Below are positions 43,467-52,018 of a stretch of 64,000 nucleotides of DNA, one piece after another. Below the pieces are notes generated by a model. It was not told the origin of the DNA. It ran no database searches and saw only the letters and a list, made by a program, of their open reading frames with translations. How positions within the stretch are numbered: position 1 is the stretch's first letter; every line of letters begins with the position of its first letter. The translations under genes were made by a program, and so were the position numbers. Origin of the DNA: Tahibacter soli (GTDB lineage: Bacteria; Pseudomonadota; Gammaproteobacteria; Xanthomonadales; Rhodanobacteraceae); assembly GCF_025717065.2 (NCBI RefSeq), contig NZ_JAOVZO020000015.1:1-64000 (forward strand), given 5' to 3'.

Positions 43467-44191
43467 CCTTCACCGTCATTCCCGCCATCGACCTGCGATC
43501 CGGCAACGTCGTGCGCCTGCGCCAGGGCGACTACGCGCAGCAGACCAGCTATCGCGTCGACCCGCTGACGCTCGCGCACGACTACGCCGCGGCCGGCGCG
43601 ACGTGGCTGCACGTCGTCGATCTCGACGGCGCCCGTGCCGGCAATCTCGCCAACCTGCGCACGATCGAAGCGCTCGCGGCCGGCCGCCTCGCGGTGCAGG
43701 CCGGCGGCGGCGTGCGCAGCGAGGACGACGTCGAACGCCTGCTCGACGCGGGCGTGTCGCGCGTCGTCGTCGGCAGCATCGCGATACGCGATCCCGATCG
43801 CGTCATCGAGTGGATCGCGCGCCACGGGGCCGAGCGCATCTGCGTCGCGCTCGATACGCGCAACGAAGCCGGGCGCTGGCGTCTGCCGAGTGCGGGCTGG
43901 ACCGAAAACGAGCACGCGACGCTCGACGATCTGGCGCCGCGCTACGCCGCGGCGGGCGCGATGCACCTGTTGTGCACCGACATCTCGCGCGACGGCATGC
44001 TCGCCGGACCCAATGTGGACTTGTACCGCCACGTGCGCGCGCTGGCGCCGTCGCTCGCGCTGCAGGCGTCGGGCGGCGTGCGCGACCTCGCCGACATCCG
44101 TGCCGTGCGCGACGCGGGTTGCGCCGGCGTCGTGCTCGGGCGCAGCCTGCTCGAAGGTCATCTGACGCTCGCGGACGCCCTGGCATGCTGA
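43463..44191 (+). CDS. hisA: ProFAR isomerase
   Basis: A 242-residue TIM-barrel enzyme ([59 protein letters not shown]). It opens the ribose ring of ProFAR. GTG start overlaps the hisH stop. The first catalytic Asp is in AIDLR and the second in TDISRDG. Confidence 0.95.
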   Translation: MTFTVIPAIDLRSGNVVRLRQGDYAQQTSYRVDPLTLAHDYAAAGATWLHVVDLDGARAGNLANLRTIEALAAGRLAVQAGGGVRSEDDVERLLDAGVSRVVVGSIAIRDPDRVIEWIARHGAERICVALDTRNEAGRWRLPSAGWTENEHATLDDLAPRYAAAGAMHLLCTDISRDGMLAGPNVDLYRHVRALAPSLALQASGGVRDLADIRAVRDAGCAGVVLGRSLLEGHLTLADALAC

Positions 44192-44955
44192 CCCGGCGAC
44201 TGATTCCCTGCCTCGACGTGAAGGACGGCAAGGTCGTCAAGGGCGTGCGCTTTCGCGACCACGTCGTGATGGGCGACATCGAGGAACTCGCGCTCGCGTA
44301 CCGCGAGCAGGGCGCCGACGAGCTCGTGTTCTACGACATCACGGCGAGCCCCGAGGGACGCCGCGTCGACCGCGCGTGGGTCGACCGCGTCGCGCGCGCG
44401 ATCGACATTCCGTTCTGCGTCGCCGGCGGCATACGCAGCGTCGACGACGCGCGCGACGTGCTGCATGCCGGTGCCGACAAGGTGTCGATCAATTCGCCGG
44501 CGCTCGAACGGCCGACGCTCGTGGACGAACTCGCCGCGGCGTTCGGCGTGCAGTGCGTCGTCGTAGGCATCGACAGCCTGCGCGACGACGACGGCCAGTG
44601 GCGCGTGCGGCAATACACCGGCGATCCGTCGCGCACGCGCGCGCTCGCGCGGCGCACGCTCGACTGGGTGCGCGAGGCGCAGTCGCGCGGCGCCGGCGAA
44701 ATCGTGCTCAACTGCATGGGGTCGGACGGCGTGCGCGAGGGCTACGACATCGAACAGCTCGCCGCGGTGCGCGACGTCTGCGACGTGCCGCTGGTCGCGT
44801 CCGGCGGGGCCGGCGCGCCGCAGCATTTCGCGGACGCGTTCGCGCGCGCGGACGTCGACGGCGCGCTCGCCGCGACCGTATTCCATTCCGGCGCGATCGC
44901 GATACCGGACCTGAAAGCATTCCTGCGCGCGCAGGGCGTGGCGGTGAGGCCATGA
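44185..44955 (+). CDS. hisF: Imidazole glycerol phosphate synthase, cyclase subunit
   Basis: A 256-residue TIM barrel with [58 protein letters not shown], and [16 protein letters not shown]. Catalytic Asp residues are in CLDV and SDGVREG. It overlaps hisA by 7 nt and pairs with HisH. Confidence 0.95.
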   Translation: MLTRRLIPCLDVKDGKVVKGVRFRDHVVMGDIEELALAYREQGADELVFYDITASPEGRRVDRAWVDRVARAIDIPFCVAGGIRSVDDARDVLHAGADKVSINSPALERPTLVDELAAAFGVQCVVVGIDSLRDDDGQWRVRQYTGDPSRTRALARRTLDWVREAQSRGAGEIVLNCMGSDGVREGYDIEQLAAVRDVCDVPLVASGGAGAPQHFADAFARADVDGALAATVFHSGAIAIPDLKAFLRAQGVAVRP

Positions 44956-45557
44956 ACGCCGATCTCGCGCTCGACTGGGACAAGGGCGCCGGGCTGCTGC
45001 CGGCGATCGTGCAGCATTGGCGCAGCGGCGTCGTGCTGATGCAGGGCTGGATGAACGCCGAGGCGCTGGCTGCGACGCGCGCTTCGGAAAAAGTCACTTT
45101 CTACAGTCGTAGCAAGCGCCGGTTGTGGACGAAGGGCGAGACGTCGGGGCATTGGCTCGTCGCGAAGGACATCCGCGCCGACTGCGACGGCGACGCGATT
45201 CTCGTGCTGGCCGAACCGCAGGGGCCGACCTGCCACACCGGCACGGCGAGCTGCTTCGGCGACGAAGCCAGGCCGGCGTTCGCGTTTCTCGCCGAACTCG
45301 ACGCGCTCGTCGAGACGCGCGAGCGCGAGCGGCCCGAAGGCAGCTATACCACGCGGCTGTTCGAGGGCGGCGTGCGGCGCATCGCGCAGAAGGTGGGCGA
45401 GGAGGGCGTCGAGACGGCGCTCGCGGCGGTGGCGCAGACGCCCGACGACCTCGCCGGCGAAGCGGCCGACCTGTTGTTCCACCTGACGGTGCTCTTGCGC
45501 GCGCGGGGCTTGTCGCTCGCCGACGCCGTCGCGGTTCTTGCGCGGCGCCATCGCTGA
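44952..45557 (+). CDS. hisI: PRA-CH cyclohydrolase/PRA-PH pyrophosphatase fusion
   Basis: A 201-residue HisIE fusion. The HisI part holds [35 protein letters not shown] and the zinc motif [10 protein letters not shown]...GPTCHTG. The HisE part has [30 protein letters not shown], and EAADLLFHL. It performs steps two and three, so all enzymes of the pathway are encoded in this operon. It is the last gene; about 110 nt without a gene follow. Confidence 0.95.
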   Translation: MNADLALDWDKGAGLLPAIVQHWRSGVVLMQGWMNAEALAATRASEKVTFYSRSKRRLWTKGETSGHWLVAKDIRADCDGDAILVLAEPQGPTCHTGTASCFGDEARPAFAFLAELDALVETRERERPEGSYTTRLFEGGVRRIAQKVGEEGVETALAAVAQTPDDLAGEAADLLFHLTVLLRARGLSLADAVAVLARRHR

Positions 45558-45669
45558 TCGTGCGCGCGCGGCTCAGGCACGAAACGGCGCTGCGGCGGCG
45601 TGACGGTTTCGTTGCGGGGCGGTTGCGCCGAACACTAGACTGACGCCGTTTCTACGACAGCGGGACGAC

Positions 45670-47283
45670 ATGCCACGCGCCGGACCCACGCTTTCCGCCC
45701 GGGATCGCGAAGCACGCCAGCTTGCGCTGATTCACCGCGTCGCGCGCATCGCGACCGGCGCCCTGCCGCTGCGCGACAAGCTGCAGCGCGTCGTGCTGGC
45801 GCTCAAGCAGCATCTGCGCTGCGAGTTCGTCGCCTGCGTCGCGATCGACGGCGCGGCGGGGCGTTTTCGCTGCGAGGCGCTGTCGACCGACGTGCCGACG
45901 ATGATCCACGTCGGCTACGGCCGCGAGATCGGCAGCGGCGTGGTCGGCGAAGTCGCCGCGACCGGCCGCACGCTGTACGTGCCGGACGTCGGCAAACATC
46001 CCAACTACATCGAGACGATGCCGGGCGCGCGCTCCGAGCTGTGCGTGCCGGTGTGCCACAACCGCGAGGTGATCGGCGCGCTGAACGCCGAATGCCGCCG
46101 CGAGGACGCGTTCGCCGACAGCGTCGACCTCGTCGCGACCGTGGCCGAACAGGTCGCCGGCATCTTCGCGTCGGAGGCGCTCGACGAAGAACAGCGCCGC
46201 CGCACGGCGCTGCTCGGCATGGTCGGCGAGCTGATGCGTGCGGCACTGGAAGCCGACGGCCTCGACCAGACTCTGCAGCGCATCGTGGATTTTTTCCTTT
46301 CGCGCTTTCGTCTCGAAAACTGCTGCGTGGCGCTGGTCGACGACGCCGGCGAGCAGTTGCGCCTGTCGGCGCACGCGGGCGAGTCGGTGTTCCACGCCGG
46401 CGGCGGGCGCGAATGGCCGCCGGCCCTCGGGGTGATCGGTCGCGCGTTCCGCACGGGCGACGCGCAGTACGTCGCCGACGTCGGCACCGATCCCGACTAT
46501 GTGACGGGCAGCGGCGCCGTCGTCGCCGAGTTCGCGCTGCCGGTGCGGTTTCGCGACCGCGTGATCGGCGTGCTGAATCTTGAAAGCGCGCACGCCGAAA
46601 CGTTCGACGCGTCGAACCGGCAGATGCTGTCCGTGCTGGCCGAACAGATCGCCGGGGCGATCCACGTCGCCGGCATCAACGAACGCCTGAGCCAGACGAA
46701 CCGGCTGGTCGAGGAGAAGTCGGCCGCACTGATGCAGGCGAACGCACGGCTGCGCGAAGTCAACGCGCGGCTCGAGCGGCTGTCGCATATGGACGGCCTG
46801 ACCGGCATCGCGAACCGCCGCCGCTTCGACGAGGCGCTGACGAGCGAATGGCGCCGCGCGGCTCGCCACGGCCATGCGCTCGGTCTGCTCCTCGTCGACA
46901 TCGACGAGTTCAAGCAGTACAACGACGGCTACGGGCATCTCGCGGGCGACGATGCGCTGCGGCGCGTCGCCGCGGCGCTGTCGGGCGCGGCGACGCGCAG
47001 CGAAGATCTCGTCGCGCGCTACGGCGGCGAGGAATTCGCGGTGCTGCTGCCCGAAACCGGCCCCGACGAGGCGCTGCGCGTGGCGGGGCACCTGCGCGAC
47101 GCGGTGCGCCGGCTGCGTCTGACGCACGCGCACACGACGCGCGGCGTACTCACGGTCAGCATCGGCGTGGCGAGCGTATGGCCAGGTGAGTCGCTGTCGC
47201 CGGCCGAGTTCGTCGCCCGCGCCGACCGGGCGCTGTACCGCGCGAAGGCGGAAGGGCGCGACCGCATCGGCGCCGGCGAATAG
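45670..47283 (+). CDS. GAF-GAF-GGDEF diguanylate cyclase
   Basis: A 537-residue cytosolic signalling protein. Two GAF domains cover about 15-170 (GREIGSGVVGEVAATGRTLY) and 185-340 (RAFRTGDAQYVADVGTDPDY). A short coiled coil (EEKSAALMQANARLREVNAR) leads to the GGDEF domain (about 370-535) with active-site RYGGEEF and an upstream inhibitory RSED (R-x2-D, five residues before). The enzyme should make c-di-GMP from two GTP with product inhibition. The GAF ligands are unknown. No operon partner; the next gene starts 25 nt later. Confidence 0.85.
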   Translation: MPRAGPTLSARDREARQLALIHRVARIATGALPLRDKLQRVVLALKQHLRCEFVACVAIDGAAGRFRCEALSTDVPTMIHVGYGREIGSGVVGEVAATGRTLYVPDVGKHPNYIETMPGARSELCVPVCHNREVIGALNAECRREDAFADSVDLVATVAEQVAGIFASEALDEEQRRRTALLGMVGELMRAALEADGLDQTLQRIVDFFLSRFRLENCCVALVDDAGEQLRLSAHAGESVFHAGGGREWPPALGVIGRAFRTGDAQYVADVGTDPDYVTGSGAVVAEFALPVRFRDRVIGVLNLESAHAETFDASNRQMLSVLAEQIAGAIHVAGINERLSQTNRLVEEKSAALMQANARLREVNARLERLSHMDGLTGIANRRRFDEALTSEWRRAARHGHALGLLLVDIDEFKQYNDGYGHLAGDDALRRVAAALSGAATRSEDLVARYGGEEFAVLLPETGPDEALRVAGHLRDAVRRLRLTHAHTTRGVLTVSIGVASVWPGESLSPAEFVARADRALYRAKAEGRDRIGAGE

Positions 47284-47308
47284 GCGCGACAAGTACAAGG
47301 TTATATCG

Positions 47309-47959
47309 ATGAACTATGCGGTTTCGTGGAGCGGCGGCAAGGACTGCGCCTTGTCGATGTGGCGCGTATGGCGCGAGCACGGACCGCCGGCCGCGCTCGT
47401 GACGACGTACGAGGAGGACGGCTCGCGCAGCCGCGCGCACGGCCTCGCGCCCGCGCTGCTCGCGGCGCAGGCCGCCGCGCTCGGCGTGCCGCTCGTCGAC
47501 GTGCCGACCAGCCTGCCGGGCTACGCGGCGAACTTCGGCGCCGCGCTCGCGCGCCTGCGCGACGAGGCCCGCGTGACCGCGGCCGTGTTCGGCGACATCG
47601 AACTCGAGGCGCACCGGTCGTGGTTCCGCAAGCTGTGCGGGGACATCGGCATCGACTGCCTGCATCCGATCTGGGCAGTGCCGCGCGAGGCGCTGCTGCG
47701 CGAGTTTCTCGACGCGGGCTTCGTCACGCGCCTCGTCGCCGTACAGGACGGCAGGCTCGCTCCGGCGCTGCTCGGCCGCACGCTCGACGAAGCGCTCATC
47801 GACGAATTTCGTGCCGCCGGCATCGATCTGGCCGGCGAGAACGGCGAATACCACAGCATCGTCGTCGACGGACCGTGCTTTGCGCGGCCCGTCGCGCTCG
47901 CCGAACGCGCGCGCGAACGCCGCGACGGCTACTGGTTTCTCGACCTGGCTCTGGACTGA
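47309..47959 (+). CDS. PP-loop ATPase, Dph6-like
   Basis: A 216-residue protein of the diphthine-ammonia ligase-like family. The PP-loop SGGKDCALSMWR is at the N-terminus; AVFGDIELEAHRSWFRKLC, PIWAVPREALLREFLDAGF and LAGENGEYHSIVVDGP are the family blocks. In archaea and eukaryotes relatives amidate diphthine on EF2, but bacteria lack diphthamide, so the real substrate is unknown. It overlaps the convergent C13 peptidase gene by 31 nt. Confidence 0.8.
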   Translation: MNYAVSWSGGKDCALSMWRVWREHGPPAALVTTYEEDGSRSRAHGLAPALLAAQAAALGVPLVDVPTSLPGYAANFGAALARLRDEARVTAAVFGDIELEAHRSWFRKLCGDIGIDCLHPIWAVPREALLREFLDAGFVTRLVAVQDGRLAPALLGRTLDEALIDEFRAAGIDLAGENGEYHSIVVDGPCFARPVALAERARERRDGYWFLDLALD

Positions 47960-48987
47960 GCCTCGCCGTCGGGTTTTGCCGCCGGCGCGAACGGCACCGG
48001 CGCGCCGAGCTTGAGATCCTTGCGCCAGCTCGCGAGCTTCGCCTCGATCAGCGGCGTCGACGCGATCTGCGGTTCGGACGCCTTGGCGTCGTCGTGTTCG
48101 GCTTCCCATTCGGCGACGAGCCGCGTGGCGACGTCGAACGCGCCGCGGAAGCTGTCGGTTTCGTTCAGGCCGTGCGCGAAAAACGCCTTGCCGAAGTAGG
48201 TGATGTCCGAGTCGGCGCCGCAGCCGAACGACGTGCGGTCCGCGCGCGCCGCGGTGACGACCATCGTCGTCGCGTTTTTCAGCGGCGCGACGAAGCCGCC
48301 GGAATAGCAGGCCGAAACGATCACGACCTTCCAGCGCACGGGATGCGCGGCGAGGATGTCGGCGAGGTCTTCGGCGTTGATCGGGTCGAGCGGCAGCGTG
48401 CCCATGCCGACGTAGAGGTCGTGTTCTTCGCTGCCGTGGCTCGTCATGAACAGGACGAGGATGTCTTCCTCGGGGTCCATCACGCGCGTGGTCAGGCGTT
48501 CGAGCGCGTCTTCTAGATTCGTCCAGGTCGCCAGCGGCCGCGTGCCGACGGTGGCCGGATTGTTTTCGAGCACGAGCGTGCGGCCTTTCGCGCCGAAGCG
48601 CTGCGAAAACAACGTTTCCGCGTATTCCACTTCGTTGCGGAACACGTCCTCGTCGCCGTCGCCGCCGAACGCGACGAGATACAGGTCGGTCTTGCCCGGC
48701 GTATGGCGCACAAGGTGCGCGAACGCCTCGTCCATCAGGCGCGGCTGGTCGTACATCACGACCTCGGGGCTGTAGTCGGGCGGCTCGTCGGCGCGGCGCG
48801 GCTCGTTGCCGGGGAGCAGGTCTGCGAGAAACTGCCGGAATTGCGCGAGGTCTGCGCCGGTCGGCGCCGCGTCGGGCGCAGGCGTTGCGACGACGCGCGG
48901 GGCGGGCGCCGTCGTCGACAGCGTCCAGCCGATGGCGACGCCGGCGGCGAGAGCCAGCAGCAGCCGGGCGGCCTCGCGCGCGTGCAT
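47929..48987 (-). CDS. C13 (legumain/caspase clan) cysteine peptidase
   Basis: A 352-residue protein with an N-terminal membrane anchor or signal (ARLLLALAAGVAIGWTL). The catalytic pair is H184 in FMTSHGSEEHD and C227 in VIVSACYSGGF, the clan CD arrangement. The preceding LVLENNPATVGTRPLATWTN and VVTAARADRTSFGCG match bacterial C13 proteins. Substrate unknown; specificity of the family is often for Asn or Asp. It starts 5 nt after the mtnC stop on the same strand, so it may be the tail of that operon, and converges on the Dph6-like gene. Confidence 0.8.
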   Translation of the reverse strand: MHAREAARLLLALAAGVAIGWTLSTTAPAPRVVATPAPDAAPTGADLAQFRQFLADLLPGNEPRRADEPPDYSPEVVMYDQPRLMDEAFAHLVRHTPGKTDLYLVAFGGDGDEDVFRNEVEYAETLFSQRFGAKGRTLVLENNPATVGTRPLATWTNLEDALERLTTRVMDPEEDILVLFMTSHGSEEHDLYVGMGTLPLDPINAEDLADILAAHPVRWKVVIVSACYSGGFVAPLKNATTMVVTAARADRTSFGCGADSDITYFGKAFFAHGLNETDSFRGAFDVATRLVAEWEAEHDDAKASEPQIASTPLIEAKLASWRKDLKLGAPVPFAPAAKPDGEAQSRARSRNQ

Positions 48988-48991
48988 GGGC

Positions 48992-49672
48992 TTACGGCGT
49001 GATCGCGTCGAAGTCGGCGACGCACGGGTGGCGCGCGTCGGCGGGGCAGGCGAGCGGCGGGCGGCACAGCCACGTCGTGGCGAGACCGGCGGCGCGCGCG
49101 GCGTCGAGTTCTTCGACGATGTCGGACAGGAACAGGATGTCGGCCGGCGCGATGCCGATGTCGGCCGCGATGCGCGCGTACGACGCCGCGTCGCGCTTGC
49201 CGCCGATTTCCGTGTCGTAGTAGCCGCGGAACAGCGGCGTCAGATCGCCCGCTTCGCTGTAGCCGAAGAACAGCTTCTGCGCGGCGACCGAGCCCGACGA
49301 ATACACGTACAGCGGCAGGCCCCGCGCATGCCATGCGGCGAGCCGCGCCGGCACTTCGGGATAGACGTGCGCGCGGTACGCGCCGTTCGCGTAGCCGTCG
49401 GCCCAGATGAGGCCTTGCAGCGCCTTGAGCGGCGTCGCCTTGCGGTCTTCGTCGATCCAGCGCTGCAGCGTCGCGACGATCGCCGCTTCGTCGTCGCGCG
49501 CGATGCCGGCGTCGCCGGCCGCCGCATCGAGCCAGCGGCGCACTTCCGGATCGTCGCGATGCGCGGCGACGTAGGCGGGCAGGTGCTCGCGCGCATACGG
49601 GAACAGCACGTCCTTGACGAAGCTGATCGAACTCGTGGTGCCTTCGATGTCGGTGAGGATGGCGCGGGTCAT
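48992..49672 (-). CDS. mtnC: Enolase-phosphatase E1
   Basis: A 226-residue HAD enzyme of methionine salvage. [20 protein letters not shown] (nucleophile D), [28 protein letters not shown]-like [15 protein letters not shown] and [13 protein letters not shown] are diagnostic. It enolises and dephosphorylates DK-MTP-1-P to give the acireductone used by MtnD. ATG at 49672 gives the family N-terminus. A REP-like element separates it from mtnD. Confidence 0.95.
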   Translation of the reverse strand: MTRAILTDIEGTTSSISFVKDVLFPYAREHLPAYVAAHRDDPEVRRWLDAAAGDAGIARDDEAAIVATLQRWIDEDRKATPLKALQGLIWADGYANGAYRAHVYPEVPARLAAWHARGLPLYVYSSGSVAAQKLFFGYSEAGDLTPLFRGYYDTEIGGKRDAASYARIAADIGIAPADILFLSDIVEELDAARAAGLATTWLCRPPLACPADARHPCVADFDAITP

Positions 49673-49695
49673 TGAGGCGCGGTGACTTTCTTGAG

Positions 49696-49829
49696 CCCTC
49701 TCCCCCAAGCGTGCTTGGGGGAGAGGGTTGGGTGAGGGGGCGGGCGTTTGTGCTGCGGCAACGTCAACGAAGTGCGGAGCGTCGCCCCCTCACCCCGACC
49801 CTCTCCCCGACGGCCGTCGGGGGAGAGGG
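49696..49829. repeat. REP/BIME-like double hairpin between mtnD and mtnC
   Basis: Two GC-rich hairpins: CCCTCTCCCCCAAG-cgtg-CTTGGGGGAGAGGG (49696-49727) and a related one at 49799-49829 around CGACGGCCGTCG. Between them GGTGAGGGGGCG (49731-49742) pairs with CGCCCCCTCACC (49783-49794). The whole can fold as a cruciform-like BIME. It may lower mtnC expression or stabilise upstream mRNA. Confidence 0.75.
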
Positions 49830-49834
49830 AGCGA

Positions 49835-50380
49835 TCAGGCGACGAGCCGCGGAAACCGCTGCGCGATATCGTCGCCGGTGAAGTTCGCGACCCAGCCGGC
49901 GGCATTCGTGAACAGGCGGATCGCGACGAAATGCGGCGACTCGCTCATGTCGAACCAGTGGCGCGTGTTGTCCGGCACGCCGATGAGGTCGCCCTGTTCG
50001 CACAGCACTTCGTACACTTTTTCGCCGATGTGCAGCGTGAACAGGCCGCGTCCGGCGACGAAGAACCGCACCTCGTCTTCCGAATGCGTGTGCTCGTTCA
50101 GAAACTTCGCGCGCAGCGCGGCCTTGTCCGGATGTTCCGGGTTCAGGCTGATGACGTCGACGGCCTGGTAGCCCTCGTCGCGCATCAGGCGGTCGATGTC
50201 GTCGCGGTACGCGGCGATGACGGTTTCGGGCGCGTCGCCCGGCTTGATCGGCTGCGCGGCCCGCCACTGCTCGAAGCGCACGCCGACGGCGCCGAGCTCG
50301 CGCGAAATCGCGGCGTGGTCGTGCGAATCGAACTGCACGGCGGCGCCGTCGTTTTCCGAAAAGATGCGCAAGCGGCTCAT
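49835..50380 (-). CDS. mtnD: Acireductone dioxygenase
   Basis: A 181-residue cupin enzyme. Metal ligands are H97, H99, E103 and H141 ([25 protein letters not shown]). With Fe it yields the methionine precursor KMTB and formate; with Ni it gives an off-pathway product. The ATG overlaps the mtnB stop (4 nt). Confidence 0.95.
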   Translation of the reverse strand: MSRLRIFSENDGAAVQFDSHDHAAISRELGAVGVRFEQWRAAQPIKPGDAPETVIAAYRDDIDRLMRDEGYQAVDVISLNPEHPDKAALRAKFLNEHTHSEDEVRFFVAGRGLFTLHIGEKVYEVLCEQGDLIGVPDNTRHWFDMSESPHFVAIRLFTNAAGWVANFTGDDIAQRFPRLVA

Positions 50381-51018
50381 GCGGTGAGTCTCCTCAAATC
50401 GAGTTCGCAGGCGAGCAGGAATTCGAACGCTTCGAGATGCCGCTTCGCCTCGGCCATGGTACGACCCCATGTGTAGATGCCGTGGCCGTCGATCAAGTAG
50501 CCGTGCAGCGGCTTGCCGGCATCGAGCCACGCATCGACGCGGTCGACGAGTTCGCCCATTTCCTGCGTGTTCGGAAACACCGGCAGGTCGAGTTCGCTTT
50601 CGTGCGTCGTATAGCCGGTGATCGCCTTCTGCAGTTCGTAGCCCGCGAAGCGCACGACGCCCGCCTGCGCGTACAGGCGCGAGGCGACGGTCTGGTTGTG
50701 CGAATGCGTGTGCAGCACCGCGCCGATCTGCGGGTCGCGCCGGTACATCTGCACGTGCAGCGCGGTCTCGGCGGACGGTTTGGACGCCGTGCCGACCGGC
50801 TTGCCGGCGAGGTCGACCACCATGACGTCGTCGACGCCGAGGCGGCCCTTGTCGCGGCCGGAGATCGTCACGACCGCATGCTGCGAGTCGTAGCGCATCG
50901 AGAAGTTGCTGCTGGTCGCCGGAGTCCAGCCGCGGGCGCCGAGCTCGCGGCCGGCGTCGGCGATGTCGCGCGCGCAGGAGGCCAGGCGCGCATGATCGAG
51001 ACGAGGGGTGTCGGGCAT
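50377..51018 (-). CDS. mtnB: Methylthioribulose-1-phosphate dehydratase
   Basis: A 213-residue class II aldolase-like zinc enzyme. [26 protein letters not shown], and the zinc motif VLHTHSHNQ (H103, H105), with a third His in [10 protein letters not shown], are present. First gene of the mtnB-mtnD-mtnC operon. A -10-like TATAGT (complement of 51050-51055) lies about 30 nt upstream. mtnA and mtnP are not in the window. Confidence 0.95.
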   Translation of the reverse strand: MPDTPRLDHARLASCARDIADAGRELGARGWTPATSSNFSMRYDSQHAVVTISGRDKGRLGVDDVMVVDLAGKPVGTASKPSAETALHVQMYRRDPQIGAVLHTHSHNQTVASRLYAQAGVVRFAGYELQKAITGYTTHESELDLPVFPNTQEMGELVDRVDAWLDAGKPLHGYLIDGHGIYTWGRTMAEAKRHLEAFEFLLACELDLRRLTA

Positions 51019-51181
51019 GGGACGAAAACTGCTGAGCCAACGGGAGGCAACTATAACCGATAGGTTGCGACGGGCTAACGACGGCGCGGCATGTCGAAAC
51101 GCTGCGGCGTCGCGCCGCACGCACGATGCGCGTCGCGCGCGGTACGATTCGGGCTCCCCCAGCCAGGACCGGAGCTTTCCG

Positions 51182-51523
51182 ATGTCTCAGCCAACCACGT
51201 CCCGACCCAAAACGGTCTGCGGCACGCGCCGCGAATTTCTTGCCGCCGTCGCCGGTGTCGCCGCGATCGCGGCGCTGCCTCTCGCTGCGCGCGCCGACGA
51301 TCTGCCGGCGCTGTCCGAATCCGACCCGACCGGCAGCGCGCTCGGCTACAAGGAAGACGCGAGCAAGGTCGAGGCCGCGAAGTTTCCGACGCACAAGCCG
51401 ACCCAGACCTGCGCCGGCTGCAGTTTCTACCAGGGCACGGGCCCCCGCGGCGCCTGCACGCTGTTTCCGGGCAAGTCGGTCGCCGGCAAGGGCTGGTGCT
51501 CGGCGTTCGCGCAGAAGACCTGA
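51182..51523 (+). CDS. High-potential iron-sulfur protein (HiPIP)
   Basis: A 113-residue protein exported by the Tat route: [20 protein letters not shown] carries the RR motif. The mature part has four Cys at 77, 80, 92 and 106 (C-x2-C-x11-C-x13-C) binding a 4Fe-4S cluster, with [11 protein letters not shown] and CTLFPGKSV typical of HiPIPs. It carries electrons in the periplasm. GGAG precedes the ATG by 7 nt; a TACGAT -10 candidate is at 51142-51147. A strong terminator follows. Confidence 0.9.
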   Translation: MSQPTTSRPKTVCGTRREFLAAVAGVAAIAALPLAARADDLPALSESDPTGSALGYKEDASKVEAAKFPTHKPTQTCAGCSFYQGTGPRGACTLFPGKSVAGKGWCSAFAQKT

Positions 51524-51538
51524 CCGGACGCGTCGCTC

Positions 51539-51581
51539 GGAAACGAAAAACGCCGGGCTGGTCCCGGCGTTTTTCGTTTCC
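51539..51581 (+). terminator. Strong intrinsic terminator after the HiPIP gene
   Basis: A perfect 19-bp stem, GGAAACGAAAAACGCCGGG with its complement (51539-51557/51563-51581) and loop ctggt. T-runs on one arm and A-runs on the other allow action in both directions. Confidence 0.85.
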
Positions 51582-51990
51582 GATTCAGAGACTTGCGGCA
51601 ATCGCCGCAGGCCGATAGCGCTGCCCGGGTGCGCCCAGACCGAGGAGCTAACCCGTCTGGACGCACCCGAGCCGCATTCCGAGGGGCCCACTGCCAAGTG
51701 AAAAATCCCGCGGAACCCGATCATAACCGTTCGGGTCGTCAGGGGCTAACCAGGGGCTGTTGATAAGCCGTGGATTGCTTGTGGGTCTACGGCCGAAAAT
51801 CTTGAATTTTCAGCGCCTTGTCGCGACGGCTCGGGGATTCGTGAAAGTGTGGACTGTTTGAGCCGTCCTGAGCCGCTACTGCGAAAGACCCCGCTAAGTC
51901 ATTGAAGAACAACGGGGTCGTTTCAACGCGCACGAACCGCAACCGCGCGGTTGCGCGGTTGCGGTTCAAGTGCTTGATCGGCAAGGCAAA
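51582..51990. other. Gene-free region with unexplained hairpins
   Basis: No coding frame is supported. 51626-51669 forms an 8+6-bp stem (CGGGTGCG, CCAGAC) with loop cgaggagctaaccc. 51934-51967 is a perfect 15-bp hairpin with loop ggtt. GACCCCG/CGGGGTC lie around 51886-51920. A small RNA is possible; nothing known was matched. Confidence 0.4.
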
Positions 51991-52011
51991 GCCCGGTTCG
52001 ACGAACCGGGC
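51991..52011 (-). terminator. Intrinsic terminator of the permease gene
   Basis: GCCCGGTTCG and CGAACCGGGC pair immediately after the permease stop, followed on the minus strand by TTTGCCTT. The U-tract is weak but the position is right. Confidence 0.6.
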
Positions 52012-52018
52012 AGGTGCG

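Noticed and set aside
51635-51669. SAH-type riboswitch suggested by CCGAGGAGCT.
   Set aside because: The rest of the consensus and pseudoknot are missing, and no SAH-cycle gene lies downstream on that strand.
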